A stretch of 25,470 nucleotides of DNA from DASZHC01 sp035938215. Lineage in GTDB: Bacteria; Verrucomicrobiota; Verrucomicrobiia; Chthoniobacterales; JAFAMB01. How positions within the stretch are numbered: the stretch's first letter is position 1; the number at the start of each line of letters is the position of its first letter. The position numbers were made by a program, and so were the translations under genes. Below are positions 15,168 to 23,264 of this stretch, piece by piece. The notes under the pieces were generated by a model. The model ran no database searches, had not been told where the DNA came from, and was given only the letters and a program-made list of their open reading frames with translations. The stretch spans positions 1-25,470 of the forward strand of contig DASZHC010000186.1 in assembly GCA_035938215.1 (NCBI GenBank), in the 5' to 3' direction.

Positions 15168-16970
15168 TCAGCCTTCAAACTTTCCGTAGCGGTCGTCGAT
15201 GATGATGTCCTTGTAAGTCTTCCCGGAAGGAATCATCGGCATCACATGCTCCGTATAAGGGATCATCACATCGAGCGCGTAACACTCCTCAGATTGCAGC
15301 ATTCGCTCGAGCGCAGGCCGGAGATCTTTCTTATCGATGATCCGCTCGCACGGCACTCCAAAGCCGCGGCACAAGGCGACATAGTCGGGATAGATTCGCT
15401 CCTTGTCGCGCGGGTCACCAAGGAACGTGTGCCCACGGTTGCTATTGTAAAAACGGTCTTCCCATTGCACCACCATGCCGAGATGCTGGTTATTCAAAAT
15501 GATTACCTTTGCTGCTATTCCTTCAACGTGGGCACAGGCCAATTCCTGAATGTTCATCAAAAAGGAACCGTCTCCGTCGACATCGATCACTTGCTTGTCT
15601 GGGAAAGCGACCTTTGCCCCCATCGCTGCAGGGAATCCGAATCCCATCGCTCCGAGCCCGGCAGAAGTCAGGAACTGGCGCGGCCGATTAAAATCGTAAT
15701 ATTGTCCAGCCCACATCTGATGCTGGCCAACGCCCGTCGTGATGATCGCCTCCCCATGGGTCATCTGATACAGCAGCCGGATGACATACTGAGGTAAAAT
15801 CTCGTCATCGGCATCCTGGAAATCAACGGGATACCGCTGCTTCCATTGATCGATCTTCTTTATCCAGTCCGGAAAACGAGTCGAGCCGCCTGAACAACGT
15901 TCAAAGCCCCCAGCCTGCAGGAGGCGGTTGAGTTCGCCCAGCGCATACTTGATGTCGCTGTGCACAGGCAACTTCACCACCTTGTTTTTGTTCAGCTCTG
16001 AAAAATCGATGTCGATATGCACGATCGTTCCATGCTCCGCGAATTTCTCGACCTTGCCGGTTACCCGATCGTCGAAACGAACGCCAAGGGACAACAGCAA
16101 GTCAGATTCGTTCACAGCGCAGTTTGCGTACACTGTTCCATGCATACCAAGCCATTTCAGGGAGAGCGGATGACCTTCGGGGAAACCGCCAATCCCCATA
16201 AGCGTCGTCGCCACCGGAATCTGGGTTCGTTCCGCGAATTCCAGCAACTCAGCCGATGCATCCGCTGATATGATCCCTCCGCCGGCGTAGACCATCGGTT
16301 TCTTTGCTGATTTAATGAGTCCCACGATTTCATTGAGAGCGACCGGATCCGCTTTGGGCGGTAACTTATAGCCCCGCAGAGTCAAATCCGTCGGAAAAAC
16401 CGGCTGAGTAATCTGATTTTGAATATTTTTGGGAATATCGATCACGACCGGCCCCGGACGCCCGGTCCGCGCGACATAGAAGGCCTCTTTTACCACGCGC
16501 GGAATGTCCAGGATATCCATGACGAGGTAGCTATGCTTCACAATCGGAAGCGTCATACCGAAGACATCCGTCTCCTGGAACGCTCCCCTTCCAATCATCT
16601 CCTGGGGAACCTGTCCCGTGATCGCCACGATCGGAATGGAATCCATATAGGCGTCCGCAATTCCGGTAACCAGATTGGTTGCTCCCGGTCCCGAAGTTGC
16701 CATACAGACCCCGGGCCTTCCGGTCACCCGAGCATAACCTTCAGCAGCAAAACTGCCTCCCTGTTCATGCCGTGGGAGAATCGTTCGAATCTTACGGGAT
16801 CGCGTCAGTGCCTGATGGATCGGCATACTGGCTCCGCCCGGATAAGCAAAAATTACTTCTACACCCTCTCGCTCCATGGCAGCGACGAGAATCTCGGCGC
16901 CGTTCATCGTTTCACCCCGCGCAGGTGCCTGACGTGCAATGGCCGGTTCGTTAGTGGTAGAAGTCTTCAT
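15168..16970 (-). CDS. ilvB: Acetolactate synthase large (catalytic) subunit
   Basis: 600 residues. This ThDP enzyme makes acetolactate/acetohydroxybutyrate in the first common step of valine, leucine and isoleucine synthesis. N-terminal ThDP PYR domain: FAYPGGASMPIHQAL, then the catalytic Glu in RHEQGGSFAAEGYAR (E69) and ATSGPGATNLVTGIADAYMDS. Middle FAD-type domain: KKPMVYAGGGI, WLGMHGT, LGVRFDDRVTGK. C-terminal PP domain: GVGQHQMWAGQYY, then the GDG...NN ThDP/Mg motif (GDGSFLMN at about 466-473 to NN at 493-494), followed by QHLGMVVQWEDRFY. The ATG at 16970 gives 21 residues before MNGAEILVAAMEREG; M22 (16907) is also a common family start and has a GGGTGA-like site upstream. No ilvN/ilvH regulatory subunit follows; a dead porin does. 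Confidence 0.96.
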   Translation of the reverse strand: MKTSTTNEPAIARQAPARGETMNGAEILVAAMEREGVEVIFAYPGGASMPIHQALTRSRKIRTILPRHEQGGSFAAEGYARVTGRPGVCMATSGPGATNLVTGIADAYMDSIPIVAITGQVPQEMIGRGAFQETDVFGMTLPIVKHSYLVMDILDIPRVVKEAFYVARTGRPGPVVIDIPKNIQNQITQPVFPTDLTLRGYKLPPKADPVALNEIVGLIKSAKKPMVYAGGGIISADASAELLEFAERTQIPVATTLMGIGGFPEGHPLSLKWLGMHGTVYANCAVNESDLLLSLGVRFDDRVTGKVEKFAEHGTIVHIDIDFSELNKNKVVKLPVHSDIKYALGELNRLLQAGGFERCSGGSTRFPDWIKKIDQWKQRYPVDFQDADDEILPQYVIRLLYQMTHGEAIITTGVGQHQMWAGQYYDFNRPRQFLTSAGLGAMGFGFPAAMGAKVAFPDKQVIDVDGDGSFLMNIQELACAHVEGIAAKVIILNNQHLGMVVQWEDRFYNSNRGHTFLGDPRDKERIYPDYVALCRGFGVPCERIIDKKDLRPALERMLQSEECYALDVMIPYTEHVMPMIPSGKTYKDIIIDDRYGKFEG

Positions 16971-16984
16971 AACAGGAGGGGCGT

Positions 16985-17013
16985 ACTATAAGTGGAGAGG
17001 GCCCAGGGATCAA
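16985..17013 (-). promoter_or_regulatory. Putative sigma-70-type promoter for ilvB
   Basis: On the minus strand TTGATC (17013-17008) and TATAGT (16990-16985) are separated by exactly 17 bases. The -10 matches five of six consensus bases and the -35 four of six. If used, transcription would begin about 8 bases before ATG 16970, or about 70 bases before the alternative start at 16907, which gives a more usual leader. Confidence 0.4.
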
Positions 17014-17100
17014 CGGATAAGAAAACAAGCCTGAGACATTAAAAATCTTCCGGTCGCGATCCTCGGTAGCCCACCGGCTCCCGGAATGCTAAGTAGACCC

Positions 17101-17844
17101 ATGATGACCCGACGCGAAGCAATCAAAGCAGTTGCTCTTACCGCAGGCGCTTTCACTATCGCTCCCTCGATTCTCCAAGGGGAGAACGCCGGTGCAAACG
17201 CAAGTGGTTCAGTATATCCGTTCAAGTTGTCTGAACTGGGCTATCCCTACGATGCCCTGGAGCCATACATCGACGCTCAGACAATGCAGATTCATCACGA
17301 CAAACATAACGGCGCCTACGTCGATAATCTCAACAAAGCTCTAGCACAAGCTCCCGAAGCCATTCAGAAAATGTCCCTCGAAGAGCTTTTGCTGAATCTG
17401 GATAAAATACCGGACAACATCCGGACAACAGTACGCAACAACGCAGGCGGCGACTACAACCATTCCTTCTTTTGGAAGCTCCTCAAAAAGAACGAGGGCG
17501 GAAAGCCGACCGGCGAACTCGCAAAGGCTATTGATAAAACGTTCGGCAGCTTTTCAGCTTTCCAGGACAAACTGACCGACTCTGCGACGAAGCTTTTCGG
17601 CAGCGGTTGGGCATGGCTCGTTCTGAGTGCCGGGAACCTGGAAATTACTACGACTCCGAATCAGGACTCGCCCGTTTCCAAACCGAACCAAAAACAGATT
17701 CCCATCGTTGGCATCGACGTGTGGGAACACGCTTACTATCTCAAGTATCAGAATCGCCGCCCGGAGTACGTGAAAGCGTTTTGGAACGTCATCAATTGGG
17801 ACTATGCAGCTGAACGTTATGCGGACGCCTTGAAGACCTCCTGA
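17101..17844 (+). CDS. Exported Mn-type superoxide dismutase with a Tat-like signal
   Basis: 247 residues from ATG 17101 (an upstream ATG at 17086 adds five residues). The N-terminus MMTRREAIKAVALTAGAFTIAPSIL has a twin-arginine motif followed by a hydrophobic stretch, so the enzyme is probably exported folded through Tat. The SOD core is intact: YPYDALEPYIDAQTMQIHHDKHN with the first metal His (H65); the second His in DYNHSFFW; GSGWAWLV; and the C-terminal Asp/His ligands in GIDVWEHAYYLKYQNRRPEYV. Family rule: Gly before the DYNH segment plus Gln in NQDSPV is the Mn-type arrangement, whereas Fe-SODs carry Gln near the NH motif instead. It would convert superoxide to peroxide and oxygen in the periplasm. 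It stands alone, diverging from ilvB. Confidence 0.93.
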   Translation: MMTRREAIKAVALTAGAFTIAPSILQGENAGANASGSVYPFKLSELGYPYDALEPYIDAQTMQIHHDKHNGAYVDNLNKALAQAPEAIQKMSLEELLLNLDKIPDNIRTTVRNNAGGDYNHSFFWKLLKKNEGGKPTGELAKAIDKTFGSFSAFQDKLTDSATKLFGSGWAWLVLSAGNLEITTTPNQDSPVSKPNQKQIPIVGIDVWEHAYYLKYQNRRPEYVKAFWNVINWDYAAERYADALKTS

Positions 17845-17937
17845 GCACGCAGCGGATGCCAGGAAAGTTACAATTCTTCTCTGAAACTGGTGGTGGAAGC
17901 TCTTAAGCCGCTGGAGCGGTCCCAAAGCGCGCAAGCA

Positions 17938-18102
17938 GGTAGGGTCGCATCTCCGAGGCGACCGCGTTTTGCGATGCGGGCTTTGGAGCCCGGTCCGCTC
18001 GGAGATCGGACCCTACCAAGCGGCGACATAACGCGCGAGTAGGCTCAGCGTCCGAAACGGTTTTTTGGTCGGCTTCACCGCGCTAGGATCAATGCAGGCT
18101 AA
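17938..18102 (+). repeat. MITE-like palindromic repeat upstream of the helicase (copy 1)
   Basis: It has 20-bp inverted arms, GGTAGGGTCGCATCTCCGAG at 17938-17957 and its counterpart at 17998-18017, with two mismatches. A tail continues to about 18102. From 17985 onward it aligns with 20214-20333 at roughly 80% identity by eye. The tail ends just before the helicase start, and an in-frame extension of the helicase frame (from 18065) is repeat-derived. Confidence 0.72.
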
Positions 18103-18115
18103 TCACTCATTTCTC

Positions 18116-20134
18116 ATGGCTCGTCTTTTCGATCTCAATCCCCCGCAATTGGAGGCTGTCAAAACCGTAAACGGACCCGTTCTGATCCTGGCGGGTGCGG
18201 GCACGGGCAAGACTCGCGTTATCGTAACGCGGATATCCTACCTTATCCACCAGGGTGCTGATCCCGGCAAAATTCTGGCGGTTACTTTTACCAACAAAGC
18301 AGCCAATGAAATGCGCGAGCGCATCGCTTCCACTGTAGAACGAGCAAAAGCCCGGAAACTGGCCATCTGCACGTTTCACGCTCTCTGTGTGAGGATTCTT
18401 CGCGCCGATATCGCCAAACTTGGTTACAAAGCGAATTTTTCGATTTATGACGAAGCTGATCAGCTGAGCCTTATCCGGAAGATCATTTCGCGCCTGGCAA
18501 CATCCGGTGAAAAGCTGGATCCGAATCTGGCACGGCATTTCATCAGCAAAGTCAAAAACCAGGGTTTGCAAGTTGCCCCTTCTGAGCGGGATTTGGCAGC
18601 AGCAGTTTTTCACCGGTACCAGGAAGACTTGAAGACCTTAAATGCGCTCGACTTCGATGACCTGCTGCTTCTGGCCGTGCGCCTATTGGAACAATTCCCG
18701 GATGTTCTCGCTGGATGGGAAAAACGATTCGAATTCATCATGGTCGATGAATTTCAGGATACGAATGAATTGCAAATGGAGTTGATTCAGAAACTGGCCC
18801 GGGTTCATCAAAACGTTTGCGTGGTCGGCGACGACGATCAAAGTATCTACGGATGGCGCGGCGCGCAGGTCTCTAATATCCTCGAATTTGAGCGTCATTT
18901 TCATCATCCGACTATAATTAAGCTCGAACAAAATTATCGGAGCACGAACGCTATTCTGGGCGCCGCAAACAGCATCATCCGGCACAACCCGCGCCGAAGA
19001 CCGAAATCTCTCTGGAGCGAAAACGGTGAGGGCGACAGAATTCGCGTTTTACAGGTACCCGACGAAGAGGAAGAAGCCAATTTTGTCACAGGGGACATTC
19101 AGAGACTCCGGTTGTCCGACGTTGGTGCCTGGACCGATTTTGCGGTGATCTTTGTCATGAACGCGCAATCACGTCTTCTTGAGCCGAATCTCCGACGGCT
19201 GCAGATCCCATACTGCATTGTGGGGAGCCACAGCTTTTTCGAACGCCGGGAGGTGAAGGATTTACTAGCCTATCTATCGTGCATTGCTAATCCGCAGGAC
19301 GACATAAGTCTGCTGCGAATCATCAATACGCCTGCGCGTGGAATCGGGGCATCAACGATCGAGTCAGCAATTGAATTCAGCAATCGGGAGGGGACATCCT
19401 TGTTTGAAGTGTTTCGGTCGGATGATTTCCACGAAAGGCTGACAAGGCGCTCAAGTGAATCCATCAGGAGATTCTCGGATCTTATAGGATCGTATGAAAC
19501 AAAACTCAGCCGGCCGTTAGCCAAGATCGCTGCTGTCGCTGATGAGTTAGTTCGCGAGATTGGTTATATGGAGGATTTGCGGCGGAGTTCCAAATCGCCA
19601 GAAGAGGCTCTCAACAGGCAGGAGAATGTGCAGGAGATGATTCGGACTCTTTCCGAATACGAATCACGCTCGAGCGACGGCCTGTCAGGATTTCTGGCCG
19701 AGATGTCTCTGGATCGGGATCGTCAGGAAGACTCGGAGGCGGACAAAGGGGGCGTGACGTTAATCACATTCCATGCGGCGAAAGGCCTGGAATTCCGGCA
19801 TGTATTTTTGGTGGGGATCGAAGAGTCAATTCTGCCGCATGCTCGATCCAAGCTCGAAGGGAGCGTCGACGAGGAGCGCCGGTTACTTTATGTGGGGATC
19901 ACACGCGCCATGCGTACGGTGGTGATTACCCACTGTGCTAATCGCAAGAAATATGGCAGCCTGACACCCTGCTATCCGAGTTCGTTTCTCCAAGACCTGG
20001 ATTTGCGCTACACAGAATTCGTCGATTTTCGCGAACTAACCACAAAGCCGGCAAGCGCAGGCACCGCCCGCGCGCACTTCGCGAAAATGCGCGAGTTGCT
20101 AGCCTGGAAATCCCACGAGCCAGAGCGCTCGTGA
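18116..20134 (+). CDS. Superfamily 1A DNA helicase (Rep/UvrD/PcrA type)
   Basis: 672 residues from ATG 18116, close to E. coli Rep (673). The frame also opens at 18065, but those residues are translated from the upstream repeat, so MARLFDLNPPQLEAV is the natural start (Q motif region NPPQLEAV). SF1 motifs in order: I LAGAGTGKTRV (K32); Ia VTFTNKAANEM; Ic CTFHALCVRIL; II VDEFQD (211-215); III VVGDDDQSIYGWRGA; IV EQNYRST; V VTLITFHAAKGLEF (about 547); VI DEERRLLYVGITRA (about 585). All are intact, so it should be a 3'-5' ATP-driven translocase working in repair or replication restart. The very C-terminus lacks an obvious accessory domain. No neighbouring repair genes. Two hairpins overlap its 3' end. 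UvrD, PcrA and Rep cannot be separated with confidence. Confidence 0.95.
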   Translation: MARLFDLNPPQLEAVKTVNGPVLILAGAGTGKTRVIVTRISYLIHQGADPGKILAVTFTNKAANEMRERIASTVERAKARKLAICTFHALCVRILRADIAKLGYKANFSIYDEADQLSLIRKIISRLATSGEKLDPNLARHFISKVKNQGLQVAPSERDLAAAVFHRYQEDLKTLNALDFDDLLLLAVRLLEQFPDVLAGWEKRFEFIMVDEFQDTNELQMELIQKLARVHQNVCVVGDDDQSIYGWRGAQVSNILEFERHFHHPTIIKLEQNYRSTNAILGAANSIIRHNPRRRPKSLWSENGEGDRIRVLQVPDEEEEANFVTGDIQRLRLSDVGAWTDFAVIFVMNAQSRLLEPNLRRLQIPYCIVGSHSFFERREVKDLLAYLSCIANPQDDISLLRIINTPARGIGASTIESAIEFSNREGTSLFEVFRSDDFHERLTRRSSESIRRFSDLIGSYETKLSRPLAKIAAVADELVREIGYMEDLRRSSKSPEEALNRQENVQEMIRTLSEYESRSSDGLSGFLAEMSLDRDRQEDSEADKGGVTLITFHAAKGLEFRHVFLVGIEESILPHARSKLEGSVDEERRLLYVGITRAMRTVVITHCANRKKYGSLTPCYPSSFLQDLDLRYTEFVDFRELTTKPASAGTARAHFAKMRELLAWKSHEPERS

Positions 20135-20170
20135 GATTTCCAGGCTCAAGAGCCGCTCAGGAAGCGGCTC
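20101..20170 (+). terminator. Two tandem hairpins at the helicase 3' end (terminator or mRNA stabiliser)
   Basis: Hairpin 1 pairs 20101-20119 with 20128-20146: 19 positions, one mismatch, 8-base loop. Its right arm contains the TGA stop (20132-20134). Hairpin 2 is GAGCCGCT-CAGGA-AGCGGCTC at 20150-20170, a perfect 8-bp stem. No T tract follows, so intrinsic termination is uncertain. They could instead protect the 3' end or derive from a repeat. Confidence 0.6.
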
Positions 20171-20213
20171 GGAATGAAATGGAAACTTAAAATCAGACGG
20201 AACGAACTGCCTC

Positions 20214-20333
20214 GGAGCTCCGGTCCGCTCGGAGATCGGACCCTACCAAGCGCTGACCTAACGCCCGAGAAGGGTCGGCATCCGAAACAGTTTTTGGTTG
20301 CGGCTACGCCGCGTTAGGAGCGATGCACGCTAA
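20214..20333 (+). repeat. MITE-like repeat downstream of the helicase (copy 2)
   Basis: A direct-orientation relative of 17985-18102. The shared core includes CGGTCCGCTCGGAGATCGGA, followed by CCCTACCAAGCG and a matching GGATC/GAGCGATGCA...GCTAA-type tail, with scattered mismatches. It keeps the inner GGTCCG-N9-CGGACC dyad but lacks the outer left arm seen at 17938. The two copies bracket the helicase gene. Confidence 0.7.
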
Positions 20334-20408
20334 GCGGATAGACTCGCGCCGCGCCTGGCGATAACAAATGCGATTTGATTGATCAATTCCAGGGACTAGG
20401 ATTTCTTC

Positions 20409-21047
20409 ATGAGCGTCCTTCGGAACATAGATTTCAACTATAAGTTAGAGCGAATTTCGAATCTCGACTTTGCAGCGTTCGATCGCTACTTCGAGAACCT
20501 TCCTCTAGACCCTTACATACAGGGAAAATTCCGACTGCGCCGTTTTTCACGATTTCAGGGACCGCCCGAGGATCTCAAGCGGTTGGAACACAAATACTTT
20601 GAGCAGAGCGCGGCTGTCAACAAACTGGCCGGAGGAGTCAAGCGCGACTTCGCCGAATTGGAAGATCAACTGACAGCTCTTCCCGATTTCCACATGCTGG
20701 TTGCGCAGTTCGTCGATTTCTCCAAAATCGGGCCGGCAACAACGGAGATCGGCGTCCATCAGATCAGAATCATTGCCGCGTCTGATATGATGGGGGAACC
20801 TGCGCCAGAAGGGATTCATCAGGATGGATTCGATTTTGTCGGTATTTTCTGCATCAAACGCAAGAACCTGATCGGCGCAGAAACGCACCTTTACGAAAGT
20901 CCGGTAAGTCCGCCCATTTTTGCTAAAGAGTTGCAGCCCGGTGAATTCGTTTTGGTCAACGATCGATGTCTTTATCATTTCACAAGCGGAATAAGGCCTG
21001 CCGGTCTGGGGTACGGTGTTCGGGACGTGTTTGTGATGACAGTATAG
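20409..21047 (+). CDS. 2-oxoglutarate/Fe(II) dioxygenase (PF10014-type, amino-acid hydroxylase relatives)
   Basis: 212 residues. The C-terminal half has the expected cupin core: VHQIRIIAASDMMGEPAPEGIHQDGFDFVGIFCIKRKNL. The Fe ligands are in GIHQDG (H137, D139) and the distal His is in LVNDRCLYHFTSGI (H190). The 2OG-binding Arg is probably GVRDVFVM (about R205). GAETHLYESP and PGEFVLVNDR are the usual surrounding strands. The family contains free-amino-acid hydroxylases such as the L-isoleucine 4-hydroxylase of Bacillus thuringiensis, so a small amino acid or derivative is the likely substrate. All three metal ligands are present. It is followed after 3 bases by the class-V PLP enzyme. The ATG is preceded by TAGGA 11 bases upstream, a plausible weak ribosome-binding site. 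The specific substrate is unknown. Confidence 0.88.
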   Translation: MSVLRNIDFNYKLERISNLDFAAFDRYFENLPLDPYIQGKFRLRRFSRFQGPPEDLKRLEHKYFEQSAAVNKLAGGVKRDFAELEDQLTALPDFHMLVAQFVDFSKIGPATTEIGVHQIRIIAASDMMGEPAPEGIHQDGFDFVGIFCIKRKNLIGAETHLYESPVSPPIFAKELQPGEFVLVNDRCLYHFTSGIRPAGLGYGVRDVFVMTV

Positions 21048-21050
21048 GGT

Positions 21051-22337
21051 GTGGCAGAACAAATTCTTCGGTTGCGTCCGTCGCCGAAAAAGGAAATGAT
21101 CACAGAGCACACCTGGTCGTTCCCTGTTGACTGGGTTCGCGGCCAATTCCCCGCGCTCCGCAAGCGTATTGACGATCAGCCCGTGATTTATCTCGATGGT
21201 CCGGGCGGAACGCAGGTCTGTGAAAAGGTCATCCGCGCAATGACCAACTATTTACAGACCTCGAATAGCAACGTCGGCGGCAGGTTCGCCACAAGCGTTC
21301 AAACCAGCGAGATCGTTTCGCAAACCCGGATCGCATTAGCCGAATTTATCAACGCTAACAAGCCGCAGGAAATCGTGTTTGGCCAAAACATGACCAGTCT
21401 GACGTTCGCACTGAGTCGCTCGCTGGCCCGAACATGGTCGCGTGATACGGAAATGATTGTGACCTCGCTGGACCACGACGCTAACGTCGCTCCCTGGCGT
21501 CTTGCGGCTGCCGACCGCAACGTCACGGTGAAAACGTGGGAGGTGCGGAAGCAAACCTGCTCGCTCGACCTCGAAGACTTGCAACCACTGCTCAATGAAA
21601 GAACCGCTCTGATCGCCGTTACTCTCGCTTCGAATGCTTCCGGTTCACACGTTGACGTGGGTGGGGTTGCCGAACTTGCAAAAACCGTCGGGGCGAAAGT
21701 CTTTGTAGACGCCGTGCACTTCGCGCCTCACGGACGCATCGACGTTCAGGCCTTGGGCTGTGATTTCCTGGCCTGCTCAGCTTACAAATTTTTCGGACCG
21801 CACATTGGGGTGCTCTGGGGGCGTGAGGAATTGCTATTAGAATTGGAGAGTTTTAAGGTTCGACCGGCAGCGAGCCGGCCACCGGGTAAATGGGAAACCG
21901 GCACGCAGAGCTTTGAAAGTATCGCGGGAACTCTGGGCGCGCTCGACTATCTTCGAGATCTGGCGAATGCTGCAAATAAGACATCACTCGCAGACGCGAT
22001 GGAGCTCGTCAGGCATTACGAGTTGACATTGAGCAAACATTTTCTCGCGGGGGTAGCTCGAATCGCTCGAATCAAGCTGTATGGAATCGCTGACCCGCTC
22101 GAAGCGATGCGACGAACTCCCACCTTTGCGATACGCGTAGATGGCGTTCCACCCGATGATGTCGCTCAAAAGCTTGGCGACATCGGGATCTTTGTTTGGA
22201 GCGGCGACTTCTATGCTGTCGACCTAATCGAACACTTGGGCCTCAAGGACAAAGGAGGCGTAGTCCGCATTGGCTTCGTCCACTACAATACGCCCGATGA
22301 GGTAGACCGGGTTTTGCAAGCCCTTGAAGAGATATGA
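21051..22337 (+). CDS. Class-V PLP enzyme, cysteine desulfurase-like (VC1184/TIGR01976 type)
   Basis: 428 residues from GTG 21051; ATG 21096 (MITEHTWSFPVDWVRGQFPAL) is an alternative, since family members begin near the RxxFPAL segment. The fold-type I landmarks are present: VIYLDGPGGTQV, the SNVGGRFATS segment, ASNASGSHVDVGGVAEL, VDAVHFAPHGRIDVQALGCDFLACSAYKFFGPH with the PLP Asp (D220) and Schiff-base Lys (K246), and KWETGTQSFESIAGTLGALDYL. The persulfide Cys loop of SufS/IscS is not apparent, so sulfur transfer from cysteine is doubtful. The family is annotated 'cysteine desulfurase-like', with unproven function. It is separated from the dioxygenase stop by 3 bases, so the two are probably translated as a coupled pair. 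The 3' end is 9 bases from the convergent pfkB gene. Confidence 0.9.
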   Translation: MAEQILRLRPSPKKEMITEHTWSFPVDWVRGQFPALRKRIDDQPVIYLDGPGGTQVCEKVIRAMTNYLQTSNSNVGGRFATSVQTSEIVSQTRIALAEFINANKPQEIVFGQNMTSLTFALSRSLARTWSRDTEMIVTSLDHDANVAPWRLAAADRNVTVKTWEVRKQTCSLDLEDLQPLLNERTALIAVTLASNASGSHVDVGGVAELAKTVGAKVFVDAVHFAPHGRIDVQALGCDFLACSAYKFFGPHIGVLWGREELLLELESFKVRPAASRPPGKWETGTQSFESIAGTLGALDYLRDLANAANKTSLADAMELVRHYELTLSKHFLAGVARIARIKLYGIADPLEAMRRTPTFAIRVDGVPPDDVAQKLGDIGIFVWSGDFYAVDLIEHLGLKDKGGVVRIGFVHYNTPDEVDRVLQALEEI

Positions 22338-22346
22338 AAAAGGTCC

Positions 22347-23264
22347 CTACTCGATAACCTCAAAGTGGCTCATTAACCTGAAAAGTCGATAGCGCTCTTC
22401 GATTTCCTGCCGCGCTAGCGTTTTGATCCGGTCGAGGCTGAACGCTTCAACACAAAAGCTCGCTAACAAACTCCCGTATACCACAGCCTTTTTCAGATCT
22501 GCAAAATCAAAGCTCCCTTTGTTAAGACCGGCCAGATAGCCCGCAAATCCTCCGGCGAAGGTGTCTCCTGCGCCTGTCGGATCGTGGATATCTTCTAGAG
22601 GGAATGCGCCGCAGCTGAAGAATTGACCATCTCCCAGGAGCAGGCAGCCGTGCTCTCCCTTCTTGATCGCGACATATTTTGGTCCCAGCCGAAGAATGTT
22701 TCTTCCGGCCCTGATTAAACTTGTCTCCTCCGTCAGTTGGCGCGCCTCGCTATCGTTTAACACGAGTAGATCCACGTGTTTAATCAGTTCAAGCAGTTCT
22801 GGACGGGTTGTGGTAATCCAAAGATCCATCGTGTCTGCAACGACAAAGCGAGGACTCTCGACTTGATCGAGCACGCGATGTTGAAGAGCCGGGCTGATAT
22901 TTCCCAACAGAAGGATAGGCGTCTTCCGATAACTTTCCGGAAGGTTCGGTGAGAAGGTCTCAAACACATTGAGCTCAACGCTCAACGTTTTCCGTTGATT
23001 CATGTCCCACTCATATTCTCCGGACCATCTGAACGTCCGCCCGTCCACAATTTGCAGGCCCTCGATGTTGATCCCGCAAGATTTGAACAGCTCAATATAT
23101 TGCCTTGGAAAATCCGTGCCAACGATCCCCACGAGGTTCACCGTCGTCAGCAGGCTGGCAGCAACCGATGCGTATGAAGCCGAACCCCCGAGTAAATCCT
23201 CGTGCTCTTCTAGCTTCGTTTTGATGTTGTCAATGGCGATCGAACCAACAATTAGAACAGACAT
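22347..23264 (-). CDS. PfkB-family sugar/nucleoside kinase
   Basis: 305 residues. PfkB kinases phosphorylate sugars or nucleosides with ATP. Seen: a canonical start MSVLIVGSIAIDNI; GGSASYASVAASLL with the di-Gly substrate-binding signature; the mixed core VNLVGIVGTDFP; the DLLVLNDSEARQLT loop typical of the family; GPKYVAIKKGEHGCLL; and the C-terminal signature DPTGAGDTFAGGFAGYLAG, including the catalytic Asp and the anion-hole GAGD. All signatures are intact. The start has AAAGAG a few bases upstream. The first 13 bases of the gene overlap the 3' end of the truncated permease frame. The closest subfamily cannot be fixed from the sequence, and its substrate is inferred only from the family. 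Confidence 0.93.
   Translation of the reverse strand: MSVLIVGSIAIDNIKTKLEEHEDLLGGSASYASVAASLLTTVNLVGIVGTDFPRQYIELFKSCGINIEGLQIVDGRTFRWSGEYEWDMNQRKTLSVELNVFETFSPNLPESYRKTPILLLGNISPALQHRVLDQVESPRFVVADTMDLWITTTRPELLELIKHVDLLVLNDSEARQLTEETSLIRAGRNILRLGPKYVAIKKGEHGCLLLGDGQFFSCGAFPLEDIHDPTGAGDTFAGGFAGYLAGLNKGSFDFADLKKAVVYGSLLASFCVEAFSLDRIKTLARQEIEERYRLFRLMSHFEVIE

Noticed and set aside
17868..17935. CCGCT-GG-AGCGG dyad after the SOD gene as a terminator
   Set aside because: A 2-base loop cannot close a hairpin normally and no T tract follows.
18065..18115. Upstream extension of the helicase
   Set aside because: These codons come from the repeat element copied at 20214-20333, and homologous helicases begin near MARLFDLNPPQ.
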